Below, piece by piece: positions 21,291 through 33,592 of a stretch of DNA of 64,000 nt (the stretch's first letter is position 1; the number at the start of each line of letters is the position of its first letter). The position numbers and the translations under genes are program-made. The notes under the pieces are model-generated. The model was not told the origin of the DNA. It ran no database searches and was given only the letters and a program-made list of their open reading frames with translations. The DNA comes from Neoechinorhynchus agilis (Eukaryota; Acanthocephala). The DNA lies in assembly GCA_051530055.1 (NCBI GenBank), contig CM121341.1, positions 12,958,001-13,022,000 on the forward strand. The letters run 5' to 3'.

Positions 21291-22597
21291 CTAGTCACCA
21301 ATACACTTGGCGATCTGTTCAAGTAGATCATCAGTGGTTATTTGACCGAGCTCAAAGGTTTTGACAAGCTGCTCAACATTATCACTCGCTTGTTTGAATT
21401 GATCGTTTTGGCAAAATCGATTATACACATAGACCTGTAGTTCTTTATCTTTCCTGAACGTTTCTTCCAACTGGAAACACGTGCCAACGTTCAATTTAGA
21501 CTTCATGTCGTTGCGCCACCATTGGAGTGCAGACCCAACAACAATCGTTCCTTCCAAACTTCTCCTGGTATTCCACATATTGATCGCGAACTGAGGGTCA
21601 AGTCTTCCTCGTTTCGCACGCGGCCGACCAATAAAATCATCCTCAAAACGATGGAACATGTGAATTATATGTGGAGGAATTTTATCGGCTTCTTGAATCT
21701 CCATCTTTTCGTAGGTCTCCTCAAATGCATCGACAACGCCTTCAGCTGGCAGAAAGGCCAATCCACATAATCGCAATAGATACTTTTTTGTAACATCATC
21801 ATTTCGTTGGTCTACGTATCCACGAATTACTTCACTCAGGTCTTGAAAGCAGTATTCAATTGCGGTATTTGGATAAATCGCACTCACGGCCTTTCTACAT
21901 TCCTCGTCGTAGTTGATAATAGCGAATTTTGGACCAACAAAAGAATATTTATTGTTCAATTTGATCAGAAATCCTTTAATCGTTTTCTCTTGCAAATCAG
22001 GCAACAGTGCATAAATACACGGCGTAAGTAACGTACCTGACAACGCATGAACCGTAAGTAATCGATGAGAGAAACACTGTGGTAATCGAAGGCGAGCATC
22101 GAATACCCAAGTTTGAGCTTGTTTCAAAATCGTTATCATGTCTTCAGGCTCAAAAACAAAGATTCCATCTTCACGTACACAAAAAAATGTACTGTTTATA
22201 TCATCAGCGACAACAAACGAATCACTGTTTCCTTGAAGCACTTCTACTCCATTTATTCTAAGATCTGGATGTGAATCTGAACCATTGTTCACATCAATCG
22301 GTCGTTCGTGGGTTGGTGTGATCTCTTCAGGGAACTCCAGCTTGATCTCCTTCGTAGCTCGGATTTCGTTCATTCTATCTAGATTTGGATCATGACAATG
22401 AGGTTTCATGATCTCGATTTGTGGTGCAGTAAGGCTTTTAATTTGAACGGGGGTTACAATACTGCCGTTGCAACCCTTGCGTTCACAGCGCCAATGGATT
22501 GTACCAACGTTTTTCCTGACCCATCGATAGCAGTGGCCACGAAAGGCTATTTTCGGCCGATACTTTAAGGATTTGAACAAAAGTACTTCGTCCATCT
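21291..22597 (-). CDS. FLYWCH finger and MULE transposase-like protein
   Basis: About 434 residues. The likely start is MDEVLLFKSL: nine codons of the longer frame lie upstream of a good acceptor (CTTTTCAG at about 22613-22620), so a 5' exon may exist. A FLYWCH-type zinc finger occupies about residues 12-68 (FRGHCYRWVRKN, WRCERKGCNGSI, KPHCH). The MULE domain (about 185-285) has HALSGTLLTPCIYALLPD, FAIINYDEECRKAV and YCFQDLSEVIRGYV, which in active enzymes carry parts of the DDE centre. The first acidic residue expected near HALSGT is not evident. It may be a transposase or a host gene derived from one. It is a single intact frame with no terminal repeats found nearby. Confidence 0.8.
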
Positions 22598-24147
22598 CGG
22601 TTATTGCACAAATGATCTGAAAAGTCGAAATATTACATTCCACTTAAAGGAATAGGAAACGCAATCGCGCAACCGTAATAGCAGCGGTACACATCGCTTA
22701 TTCCACAAACGTAGCCAGTATTCGTTCGCAAAAGAACAAATATCGCGACGATCTACACATAAACGCGTGCATGAATGAAACCACAAAATACGAACACACA
22801 CAACGAACGATACGCACACACTTCGTGATCGGTAAACGCGTCGCATGTATCGCAGGAGTAATGTTATGCAATAACGCATTGGTTGAGGAGTTTGGATGAA
22901 ACATAATTCAAAAAATTGTTTGCGTTTATCCGTAGCGTGATCATCAAAAAAACATTTTTACGTTTTAAATGCCATTTAACTGATGTCTACAAAAAGTATT
23001 CGTTTGCCTTACACTAAACAATTAACAATGAAGAACTTTGCAATATTATAGACGCCTCAATTGAGTTATCGTTACGAGGACGGTTCCATCAATGCATACC
23101 GTCTACACGTGAATACAAAGTCTCGGATTTCAAGAATTGATAAACACCAATAGTGTGCTCGTCCTTTCCAATAAAACCGGGACTCATTGAAACACGCGCG
23201 CATACTGTAAAGTTTCGAGTATTCATTACGTAGTGTGCATGCGCCATCTCCAATACTTATCGGTATCATTCTATCCGTGTTGTGTTCGTAGTTCCGAAGA
23301 GCGAACTGTCAGCGCAAACACTGCTTTACTTCTAAGAGAGCAATAGGAGCGCATTTTTGTATTCGCACGTCTATTTACCGTCATGTAAATATGAACGCAA
23401 CGCATACGAAGTTTCGTGTGTGTAGTACGCTTTTGTGTTTACATCGAAGCAGTTGCGTGTCTTACATGTGACCGTCACAATGCCGAATAATTGACTCGTT
23501 GCAACATAGACGCATGTAAAGTCGGTTGTTTCGTCGTCGTCGTTTGTATGACATTTGCACCAAGTCACGATGAAACCTCACACGCAACGCGTCCAGTTGC
23601 GTGGGAAAGCCGGAACGATAGTTGCGCAATTTTGAATGGTGACACATTCGGGTTTTGCCATGTGACTATTTAAGTACCAATTTTTTAATAAAATCATTTC
23701 AATGGATATGCGATCTATGTTATAGAGAATCCTTTTAATTTGTCGATTTTAGTGTGCACATTGAATAGAAAATTACCCGCATTATTATGCTTAATTGCGA
23801 TCATATCTCGTCCACTCGATTAATAAAACTCCTTAGTGAGTATGAAAATCGAAAAATATTTGTTGAATTCAAATAATGCGTTCAAAACGTGCAAAGAATA
23901 TTCAGAATTTAGCTGTCGGACCAAGCGCCGCAGTTTTTTAACGAGGTTATATAATGGTGGGTCGCAACAACACCAAGTCCCACGGGAATGCCGGATACAT
24001 CCCCGAAGCAATGGAGCATAAAAATGTTCTTCTGTTCCCATTTGAACATTGGGCGTTCGATAGACGTACTTCTTAATCTATCTTCAAAGCAAAAAAAGCG
24101 GGACAATTCTTATTATATCAAATACTTTACAACAGCAACTTTCTTCA

Positions 24148-26664
24148 TACTTTTCCCTTATCGAGGTCGCACAAAAACTTGCATTACTAAGGCTTCACAC
24201 ACCCCTCCGCCCCGTTTCTCTCAAACGTTGGTTCTCAGCCACACAATCTTTCCATCGTTTTTTCGGCCTTCCGCGTCTCCTGGTCGCTTCGATTGCCATT
24301 TCCTCAACATTTCGAATACATCGATTCGGCTCTTCACCTTTCACCATATCGTTCCATTTGATCCTCCGTTTCACGATAGCTTCCTTCACGTCCTCCACTT
24401 TCGCTGTGCCCCGGACCGCATTATTTGGGATAATGTCTAGCCTGGCCGCCCCACACATCTACCTAATCATGTTCATTTCGGTTTCCCTGCATTCGCTTGA
24501 TGTGATTTGCGTTGGTGTTCCATGTATCCGCCCCATATAACATTGCTGGTCTTATTGCCATCTTGAAGACTCTACCTTTCAACAGCACAGGCACTTTGCT
24601 TTTACACATGATCCCAGTTAGGCTTTTCCACTTCATCCATTCGCTATTTATTCTCCATGAAATCTCAGCGGTGATATCGTTTTTTGCATCGACACTGGAT
24701 CCGAGGTACCTGAATTTCTCGAATTTTTGCAGCTGTGTCTTTTGAAGGGAAATGCTTTCAGTTCCTACGTAGACTGATTTCTCCCTGGAAATTTTTAGAC
24801 CTTGACCTTCCAGAACTTCCCTCCATTTCTCTAGGTCATTGTTGAGATCCTGGGAATTATAGCTGGAGAGGACGATGTCGTCGGCGAAAAGCATGTTCCA
24901 TGGCGGACCTTTATTGATCGGTTTGCTGATTTCATCCATCGGGACTGCAAACAAATTTGGGCTCAAAGCTGAACCTTAATGCAAGCCCACGTTCACCGAG
25001 AAGCTATCCGTATTACCAACAAGCGTCCTTATATTCACTTTGCCCTGCCTGTACATGCCCAGAATCGCTGTGATATAAGTCTCGGTCAGAGTTTTCACAG
25101 TGTTATAGGCTTTTTCGAGGTAGATGAATACGCTGTGTATTTCCCCTCGCGTTTTTCATGCCATTTTTCATATAACTGGCGTAAATCAATTACAGCTTCG
25201 GTACTATCCTCTTTGCTCCTCTGATATTGACATTTCGCTTCGCAGGCGATCCTTTTGTATAGCTTCATCGTGTGGCTCAACAATTTTATTCCTCGATAGC
25301 TTGAACAAACTTTGATATCTCGTCTCTGTTTGTATATCGGTACCAGTGTGATCTGCCTCCATTCGTCTGGCATCTTTTCAGTAATAAGTATTCGTTGGAA
25401 GAGATTTGTTAATAGTAGAACGGCATCAACTCCAAGCATTTTCCAGACCTATATGGGTATTTCGCCTGGGCCCGTAGCTTTCCCGTTTTTCTTCTTGGAA
25501 AGTGCTGTTTTAACTTCGACCACTGATATTGCGCTCACTATTCCTTCGTTAGTTTCCTGCTCTTTCACTCTTTCTGCTCCATTCTTACTATCCTTGTTCT
25601 TAATTTGCATTACCCTCGTAATGTCCTTCGATCCCTGATCTCTGATCTTTGCCACTCTGAACACATATGACATTGTTTTGTCTCCCTATCGCCACAACTT
25701 TCTTTGCTATTTTTCTCGCCTTCTCATATATTTCCTTATTCCCCCTTGATTGATCTGCATCCATTTTCTTTTTCGCACTCTTTTTGTTCGCTATCGCCCT
25801 TTGCACCGCGTCGTTCCACCACCATGTTTTTTACTTCGGTCCTTTTCTACCTGTGGTTACTCCAAGGATTTCTCTGCCGATTTAATCCGCCACCTGTCGT
25901 ATCCTCAATGTCGTGATTTAGAATGCTGATTACCTGCGTCTTGAATTCCTCGCGATATGGACTTTGATTAAGTCGCCACCATTTGATTTTACTAGGCATC
26001 CTTTATTTGGGCCGTTAGATGTTCTTGATCTAGAGGTCTATGCACACTAAACGGTGTTCCAAAGTGCACGTCTCTCCAGGTATAGTTTTTACGTTTTTCA
26101 CTTCTCTCCATTTTTCTTGTGGATAGAGGATATAATCGATTTGCGTTTTCCTCTCGCCGCTGCTGTAAGTCACAAGTTGTTGTTCTTCTTTCTTAAAGTA
26201 AGTGTTTGTGATCCGAAGTTTATTTCCAACGCAAAGTTCAAAATGCTTTCTCCCTCTGCATTTCGGGTTCCAAGGCCTCTTCCACTGTGTGCTTGACATC
26301 AGCTCGAGTTTTCCGCGCCAATTGACCGTTGAGATCTCCACATATTATATATGTTTCCTCCTTGATTTCATGGACCACGCCATTTAGATCTTCTCAAAAC
26401 TGGTCTTTCTGCTGCTGCGTGAGTTTAGCTTGTGGGGCATAACAAGAAACGATCACCAACCACTGCCCTCCAAGATCTATCCGCATCCACATTTCCTTGT
26501 TTGTGTGTTTGTTAGACTGCTCATTTTTGGTTTTATTGGTGCAAGGTTTTTTTTACGGTCGGATGCCCTTCCTGGCACCAGCCCTCCCATTTTATCCGGG
26601 CTTAGGGCCGGCACCGAGTTTCCTCTGGGCTGCGTTATTATTTGTTGTTTGGTATTAAGAAGAC
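24148..26664 (-). mobile_element. RTE-clade LINE inserted in the duplicated segment
   Basis: Read right to left. The end of an APE endonuclease (26341-26030, LRITNTYFKKEEQQLVTYSS, TQIDYILYP). A linker (25806-25449). RT fingers (25439-25095, EKMPDEWRQITLVPIYK, SSYRGIKLLSHTMKLYKRIA). The palm and thumb (24966-24463, MLFADDIVLSS, FRYLGSSVD, AMLYGADTW). The typical RTE tail (24458-24195, ATRRRGRPKKRWKDCV). Stops and frame changes separate the pieces, so it is dead. A GC-rich block at 26545-26640 (GGATGCCCTTCCTGGCACCA) belongs to the insertion; similar blocks are familiar from RTE elements. No clean target-site duplication is seen. Confidence 0.9.
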
Positions 26665-26897
26665 GAGCAAATTTGATCTATTCTAGTTTATTTAGTGCAG
26701 ACGTTGTGAGTTGTCGAACAAAATATTTTTCGTGCAAGCGTTCACTTTCTGCGATGACTTTTAACGTCTTTCTTGTGCATTTATAGATTTCGTCGAATTC
26801 TATATTTTGTTTTGATGTTTGACTTCTAATCACGGTTCACACACACTTAATGATCACATTCGTGCTTATTATCAGTCTAAAATGTTCACACTCTCAT

Positions 26898-29800
26898 TTA
26901 TCTAAGTTTCATCGTGATATCTGGGCCATTTTGTGATTTGTTAGGTGATAAACTCGTGCTCGTTGACTGATAACTGAGGTGCATTTCCAAAGGTGACCGG
27001 CAAGCATCCACCCATTCGCTTCTGTCAACTTTTATGTACCCGATTGAGTTATCGCAATAAAGTGAAAACGTCGGGATGAATCGATTGGATTCACGTGTCG
27101 ATAGTGAATCCCATTCTGTCATAAAGACATGTAAAATGTTTCTGATTTGATACTAGCAAAAACCTACGAGTACTTAGATGTTGCGATGAAACAAGAGCAT
27201 TGATCCCATAGTGAGTGAATGGGCCAGCATCAAACTTGAGTTTCTCTGCTCCAACCTCCAGAACTGCCTTTCCTGATACGATGAAAAGGAAAAAGTCGGC
27301 AGAAGTGTTTCGCTCGTAAAACACGGTTCTTGTGCCTTGTGATGATACCCGGTAGCAACGTTCGATCAAGCGGTTTAAAGAATCGGAAGACATACGCTTT
27401 TCACAAAATGGTTCCACTTAAAAGATTTCGTTCGAGGCGTAGGTTCATGAATACTATCTGCTCACATGTTGCCATTTTGCGAAACGCAGCAAGTTTCATT
27501 CGAATTGAAAGTAAACTTTGACTTGTCTTGTGAATCTCACGGGCAGCAAATCTCTTCTTTTTCTCTTCGTCATTTTCTAAAATCACATTTATAATGAAAA
27601 CAAAATTATTCCTTTGATATTTGTAGAGCAGATATATTGGCTCAGATCAGTGTTTTAATGTAAAGATATCCGCAATACATAAAAATTTCATAATTCATTA
27701 ATTAATCAAGCCTACATGTCGAATTTTTTTATCATTTTTCAGTTGTGTTCACGGAGAGATGACCTACGAAAAACTCGCGGGCACACGAATGGAGAGCGAT
27801 ACATTGCCATACAAAATTAAAACGTACTGATGTTTCACTTACTATCGAACTCGTCAAGTATTTCAAATGTAAGCATCTCTTCGATTATATCTTCCATGGT
27901 AATTATACCAATAACTTTATGATTTTCTGGAGGCCCGTCTTCCTCGACTACAAGCATGTGCGACTTTCCTCGTTTTCCTAAAGCAAGCACTTTGTGTTAA
28001 TTTCAGGATTTCGTATCAAACCATTTTCCTTTAGATTGAATAGTAGTTCATTCATGTTTGTGCTGGCTTTACATCGGATAAAGGGAAGATCGAAAGATCC
28101 ACACACTTCCCCGACCGTCCTTTGTCCATATACTTTATATAGCGCTAAATCTTTTATATGCAGGACTCCCAATATATTTGACCTGTACAAATACAATATC
28201 AATTTAAATGTTGTTAACCATTGAAGTAAATTATTTGGACCACAACATTTTATATGGAGACTGTGTTTAATTAAATTGAACATTCGTTACTTGCCATTTT
28301 TACTCGCTGAAATCGCGTTGATTCCATTTAGTCTTATTGGAACCGAATGGGCTAAGGACCAACAAATCTCAGTTTATGATAGATCTTACTTTAATCTCTG
28401 AGGGCATATTTGGATAAAGATGCTTAGAGGATTACGATGGTCCAGAAATACCCCATTATTTGGCCCTTTTATATTGTATTTTCTCGGGACTTCTTATGTT
28501 AACAACTGTCCTACCTTAAAATAAGAACCTTTAGGGTGTAGGGACATATGCAGGCAACAATACGACTTCAACCTTCCTCAACATCTTAAGTTACTTCTTT
28601 GCATTCTGCAGAAAGAGCTCTCGCGAGCGCTCGAAAGGATCTAGATTTTGAATGAATATGTTTTCTCTAGAAAACTAAAGAATGAACTTTGGCGATAGTT
28701 ATATCGATGACAGATAAGCGCTTTTTTCTTGGAATAATTTGCATAGATGTAAAACTAACCTGTCTCCTTGATAAACGGGCACCCTAGAATACCCGCTTTC
28801 ACATATTCGTAAATAAAGTCCTTCATCAAAAATCAAATCTGAGTCAACCATAAAGACATCTTCGATTACTTTCATGTAATCCCTTACACATTTAGATTCG
28901 AGACCCAATAGCCCACTGATCATTTCTCTTTCGTACTCTTTTACACCCGGTATCTGTTCCTTCAACAAAATCTGTACTTTTTCTCTAGGATACGAAGAAG
29001 GCGGTTCTTTACCGAGAATATAATCAAGAAGTTTGCCGACTGGCCAACTAAATGGACTTGTGACGAACATAAGAGTCCGTGTGATCCACGACGTGACGGC
29101 ACCAACAGCCAGACTGAACCTCGAAAAGACTGCTTGTGGTACAACTTCTCCGAACACCGTGATCAGAATGGTGCTTGCGATGGATGCGCCAATTCCTTTT
29201 AGTCTGGACTCTAGTATGATTGTATTGACGGCATTAAATGCAGAATTACTGAGCACAATCGCTACTAGGAGCATATTCCCTTTGGAACGAAGATGATAGA
29301 CGATCTTCGCATATCTTCTTTCCGTGGAGCTTCCTGCTTCCATTATGATCCTTAGATCACTTATATCCAATGATAGAAGACCGAGATTAAGACCGCTGCA
29401 CATGCCCGCGCAAGCTTGAAGCACGATGACCACCAAAACGAACAGCCATATCGGAATTGTAAATGGTGCCTTTTTGAATTGAATGTTAATCGACGTATAC
29501 GCGGACTGTTCGGTTAGTGTTCCATTACTCGTTGGTTTATCATACAAACATAGGTACTGTAAACCAGCTGCAGTAAACAAAGGCTCTATACTAGAGATTA
29601 TCTCGCCTCCTTTAACTCAACGATAATCCCTAGTCCGTATACTTGATACATTTCATTGGCCACTTTCTGAGGTGTGTATCTGGCATCCAATGGCGAACAG
29701 GAGTTTTTTGTGTCCGAAAAGCCAACTTGAAATTGATCGAGTTGACAGGATCTGGTTGGGTTCAAATACACCTCGCACAATATATGCTGGTGGTCCGGCG

Positions 29801-29984
29801 GTGATGTAACTAGCCATCCTTCTTCTTCTTTGAAACTTACGGACCCACCCGTTCTATCTTTCAACATAACATAGATTCCATCTAGTTTGCATGTAACAGT
29901 AGCTTGTGCAACTTGGAAAGTCAATTCGGTGCAATATATGAGGAAGATTAGGTTTATCATGTCTGAAATTATGGAGGCCCACAA
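26898..29984 (-). CDS. CNNM-type metal transporter, downstream gene
   Basis: Spliced. Exons by eye: 29984-29598 (signal or first membrane segment LIFLIYCTEL and extracellular domain); about 29615-28755 (DUF21 with three to four membrane helices, from IPIWLFVLVVIVLQ; GEVVPQAV; first CBS half to SGYSRVPVYQGD and a GTTAGT donor); about 28185-28020 (NILGVLHIKDLALYK); about 27985-27845 (KSHMLVVEEDG, IGIITMEDIIEEML); about 27570-27455 (DEEKKKRFAAREIH); 27417-27135 and about 27075-26898 (cyclic-nucleotide-binding-homology domain, GTRTVFYERN...GYIKVDRSEW). CNNM proteins move or sense magnesium at the basolateral membrane. The order DUF21-CBS pair-CNBH is complete. The first two exons meet out of frame at about 29600, so a tiny intron or an error lies there. 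Confidence 0.85.
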
Positions 29985-30835
29985 CGAGTTGGATTGGGTC
30001 CTTTAGGTGTATTTGGGAGCAAATAAATGGGAATCTCGAAAATAAAGAGTAGGTGTAATTTTTAGTGAGAATTAGTTTAGGACTAATTTTTAATTTCGAA
30101 GATGATCTCTTAATTTAATCTTACATACATTATATAAATCGACGCTTTATTAAACAAATGTTACTTTTTAAAAAATTGCAACTTTATCTGTATGACCCGC
30201 TAGGCGTATTTCATACAAATATTACCCGAAAAACATAATCCTGGTCAATTAACAATATTAAATGTACAATAAAGTATCGGCTAGTAAAGACAACTGCATA
30301 AATTTCGCGCTTTTTAATTCTATTTATGCCTTTTTCTAATGATCTTTTTCCTGTTTGATAGCATAGTTTGAAACACGAAAATTGCAAATAGTAATGGTTT
30401 TGGCTAATATTTCGTCTTTAAATCGACTAGTAAAAGTTTTTCAAATCAACATTCTGCAATTGAACGTTGAGTGTGTTCGTTTTTTGATCACCACCGTCCG
30501 CAAAATTGGACGAAGGTTTAGGATGTAATGAATATCAGAATGACTGCGATTCTCATTTTGTTAATAATTATATCTTCAAAATCACGATTAATAAACGTAT
30601 TTTTTTAATTAGTAAGTCAATAATCGTGTTCACACGTATTCAAAAAATTAGTTGTAAAGAAAATTAAAAGTAAAAAATTGAAACCTCATACTATAATTCA
30701 CATCCTAACGGATTCTCAAACTATTTTCAATTTGTATATGCATGTAAAAGTAACCTACACACCATCTTTGAATCCAACATGGAATTTTTAGGAAACAGAA
30801 AATCGAGTCTTTAGACAAATGTAAATTTTGTACAT

Positions 30836-33592
30836 TCATTCGCTGGAACGTCTGGCAGGTAGGCCAACGGGAACCGATTCTTCGTTTAAAGAGGCATTGC
30901 TTGTAAGAGATCTCGATTTTTGAGTAGTCAAGTTTGTATATTTGCTTGGCGTAACTCTGCAAGCTTTTATCCATTGAAATTTATCAATTTTGATGTAGCC
31001 TGTTTTTTCAGTTGTATATAATGAAAACTCAGGAAAGTAGAGAATCTGTTGCCGGTTCGATAGAAGTGACAAACTTTGGCTGTCTTCATCGAGGTTAGGA
31101 GGAATCAGAGCATGAAGGCCAAAGTAAGTGAAGGGACCAGCCTCAGTGTGAATTCCTTCCTCCGGTAGCTCCACGATCGCTCTTCCTGAAATTATCAGTA
31201 TAAAGTAATCCGCAGGTTTCTTGTATTTATAAAGCGTTGTGTTATAACCATGAACTGTAACAAAGTAACACTCTTCGATGAGTTCAGAAAGTATATGCTC
31301 GGCCATTTCGTCTTCACCAAACGGTTCCACTATATGCCAGCGAATAAGAATAGCAGAAAATGGTGATTACTCAAACGAATACTTACACGTTCGCATTAGT
31401 CGGAACGCTGCTGCCTTTAGTTGAATGGACAATGATTCCCTGACACGAACCAAGGTCCTTCTGCTGGTCAATCTTTTGTTCTTTTCTTCGTCGCTTTCTG
31501 TTCAGTGGCAAAGTTAAGTATCTTTGGAATTCAGACTGAAAGTTAAAATACTCACTGTCGAATTCGTCTAATATATCGAACGCAAGCAGTTCTTCAATTA
31601 TATCTTCTATAGCGATGCATCTGTAAGCTAAGACAGTATAGAGATGCTTCGCACTACGGTGATCACACCAATCGCAAAGTTCGTATGTGGGTTATTCTCG
31701 TCGTGAACTATAACCATGTGAGACTTGGCTAAATGAATTTATTTTTACTAGGTTGAAGACTGTTAAAATGAGGTTTGAAGGGAATTTAAACGCGTTTATC
31801 TTCAAGTTTCAAGAATTTGGTGCACGATCCCCAGGAGCTGTCGACTATGCCAGTTGGTATATCCAAAATAAACAATAACAGTGCCTTCCAGTCGTCGAAT
31901 GGAGAACTGCGAGATTTCATAAAGATTTTGCCAACAGGGGAGTACTTGTTGGCTCATTTTGATAATATATTCCAATGGCGTACTATATTATACAATTTCT
32001 AAAAGTCGAAATGAGGCTCTTCGACCCACCCAAATACATGAATATCAACAAAATATTGGTCGTTGTTGTCACAATATTAGCATATGTCTCAAAACGATAC
32101 AAACGAAATCGAAAAGGGAGTTTGAAAGCGAGGGAATGGGCTTTATTTTTCGTATCTACTAAGCAAATACCTTCTTTGATGCTGAGTAGAAGATTGTTCA
32201 TGTTGGTATCTCCTCTACATCGGGCAAATGGCAACTTAAATTCGTCACAAACAGAACCAACTGTACTGTGACCGTATGTTCCAAGTAGAGATAGATCTTT
32301 GATATGAAGTACACCGACAATATTAGGTCTAAATTTAAGCTGAAGAAATTTTAAAAATATCTAAGAAAATCTAACCTTTCGCCCTTATACACAGGAATTC
32401 GTGAGTATCCACTCTCGCATATTTGAATATAGAGATTTTCGTCCAGGATGGCATCGTAGTCCACCATAAACACATCGTTTAGACGCCTCATATGATTTTT
32501 TGCATTCTTAGATTCTAATCCAAGCAATCCACTAATCATAGCCGTTTCGTAATCCTTTACTCCCGGCACTTGTTCTCTTAAAAGTACCTGTACTTTTTCT
32601 CTTGGATACGCCGCCGGTGGTTGTTTACCCAATACGAAGTCCAACAACTTTCCCATGGGCCAACTGACGATTGAAGTGATGATCATCATTATTGCGGTGA
32701 ATGGAGCTGTTACAGCGCCCAATCGAATAGCAAATCGCGATCCAATAGCTTGAGGAACTATTTCTCCGAATATTGTGATCATAATCGTAGCAATAATCGA
32801 CGCTGCTAAGCCTTCTACAAGAGATTCGAGTAGTACAGTGTTTACTGCATTGAATGCTGTATTGCATATGAGGATGGAAATTAAAAGAAAATTTCCATGT
32901 GATCTCAGACGGTACACTGATTTTGCGTGCTTTCTCTGTTTTGCGTTTCCAGCTTCCATAATTATTCGAAGATCACCGGGATCAAGTGCCATTAGACCAA
33001 TGTTTAGCGCGCTACAAAGACCAGAAAGGAACTGGAGAATGACGATTAGAATAGATGTTAGCCATACAGATAGTTGGAACGATGCAGGTTGAAATTTTAT
33101 TGACAATTGGGTGAATGGAGTTGCGTTAATCCATACACTTACGCCGGGTGATTTAAATAAGCAGATATTATACAATCCACCATTTCTAAGTGAAACATCC
33201 GCTTTCCGGTAATTTCCTATTTGGTTCAGTGAATATTGGTCAGTTACATTAGTACATTCGACTGATGTATTTGTGAATCCGAGATAAAGGTCAGAATCAT
33301 GTGTAGTGCTCAAGAATATTTTAATATGGATTATTTTGGCACCTGGCGATGATAATATTTGCCAACCTCCCTGTGAATGGAATTCAATCAATTCTGTTGT
33401 CTGATTTGTGTCCGTAACGAATATTCCATCAATGTCGAAATACTCAGAAAGCCCGTCGATACCTTTGATCACCCACATTGTCGAAAATATTAAGAATACT
33501 CTGCGGAATACGTTTTGTGCTTCATTTTGTGCCATGCAAGGTCTAAAATCCAGGGATGGGAAATCCAAAGTTTTGCCCTGATCATGGAGCAA
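30836..33592 (-). CDS. CNNM-type metal transporter, upstream gene
   Basis: A paralogue of the next gene downstream, in the same orientation, about 0.85 kb apart. Exons: 33592-about 32375 (extracellular domain with several NxT/NxS sites, DUF21 helices from LSVWLTSILIVILQF, FGEIVPQAIGSR, YPREKVQVLLREQ, SGYSRIPVYKGE); about 32330-32175 (NIVGVLHIKDLSLLG); about 31730-31555 (KSHMVIVHDEN, AIGVIT then IEDIIEELLAFDILDEFD); about 31505-31390 (DEEKNKRLTSRR); 31330-30836 (CNBH domain, TTLYKYKKPADYFILIISG, TGYIKIDKFQW). In the second CBS exon, GVIT and IEDI are separated by about 50 bases with a possible 37-base intron whose phases do not fit, so this gene may be mis-read there or damaged. 30000-30835 and 33593-34200 show no gene. 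Confidence 0.8.

Larger units (their letters stand above)
21089..27047. repeat. Segmental duplication, copy B (parent locus)
   Basis: 21089-24147 and 26665-27047 together equal copy A at 5625-8480. Copy B keeps the 593 bases lost from copy A and remains attached to the rest of the CNNM gene, so it is the parental site. The two matching blocks are separated here by 24148-26664, filled by an RTE LINE. Sequence 22598-24147 holds no recognisable gene. Confidence 0.9.

Noticed and set aside
26545-26640. GC-rich block as a separate SINE or promoter
   Set aside because: It is absent from the empty site in copy A and is therefore part of the RTE insertion, though a nested element cannot be fully excluded.
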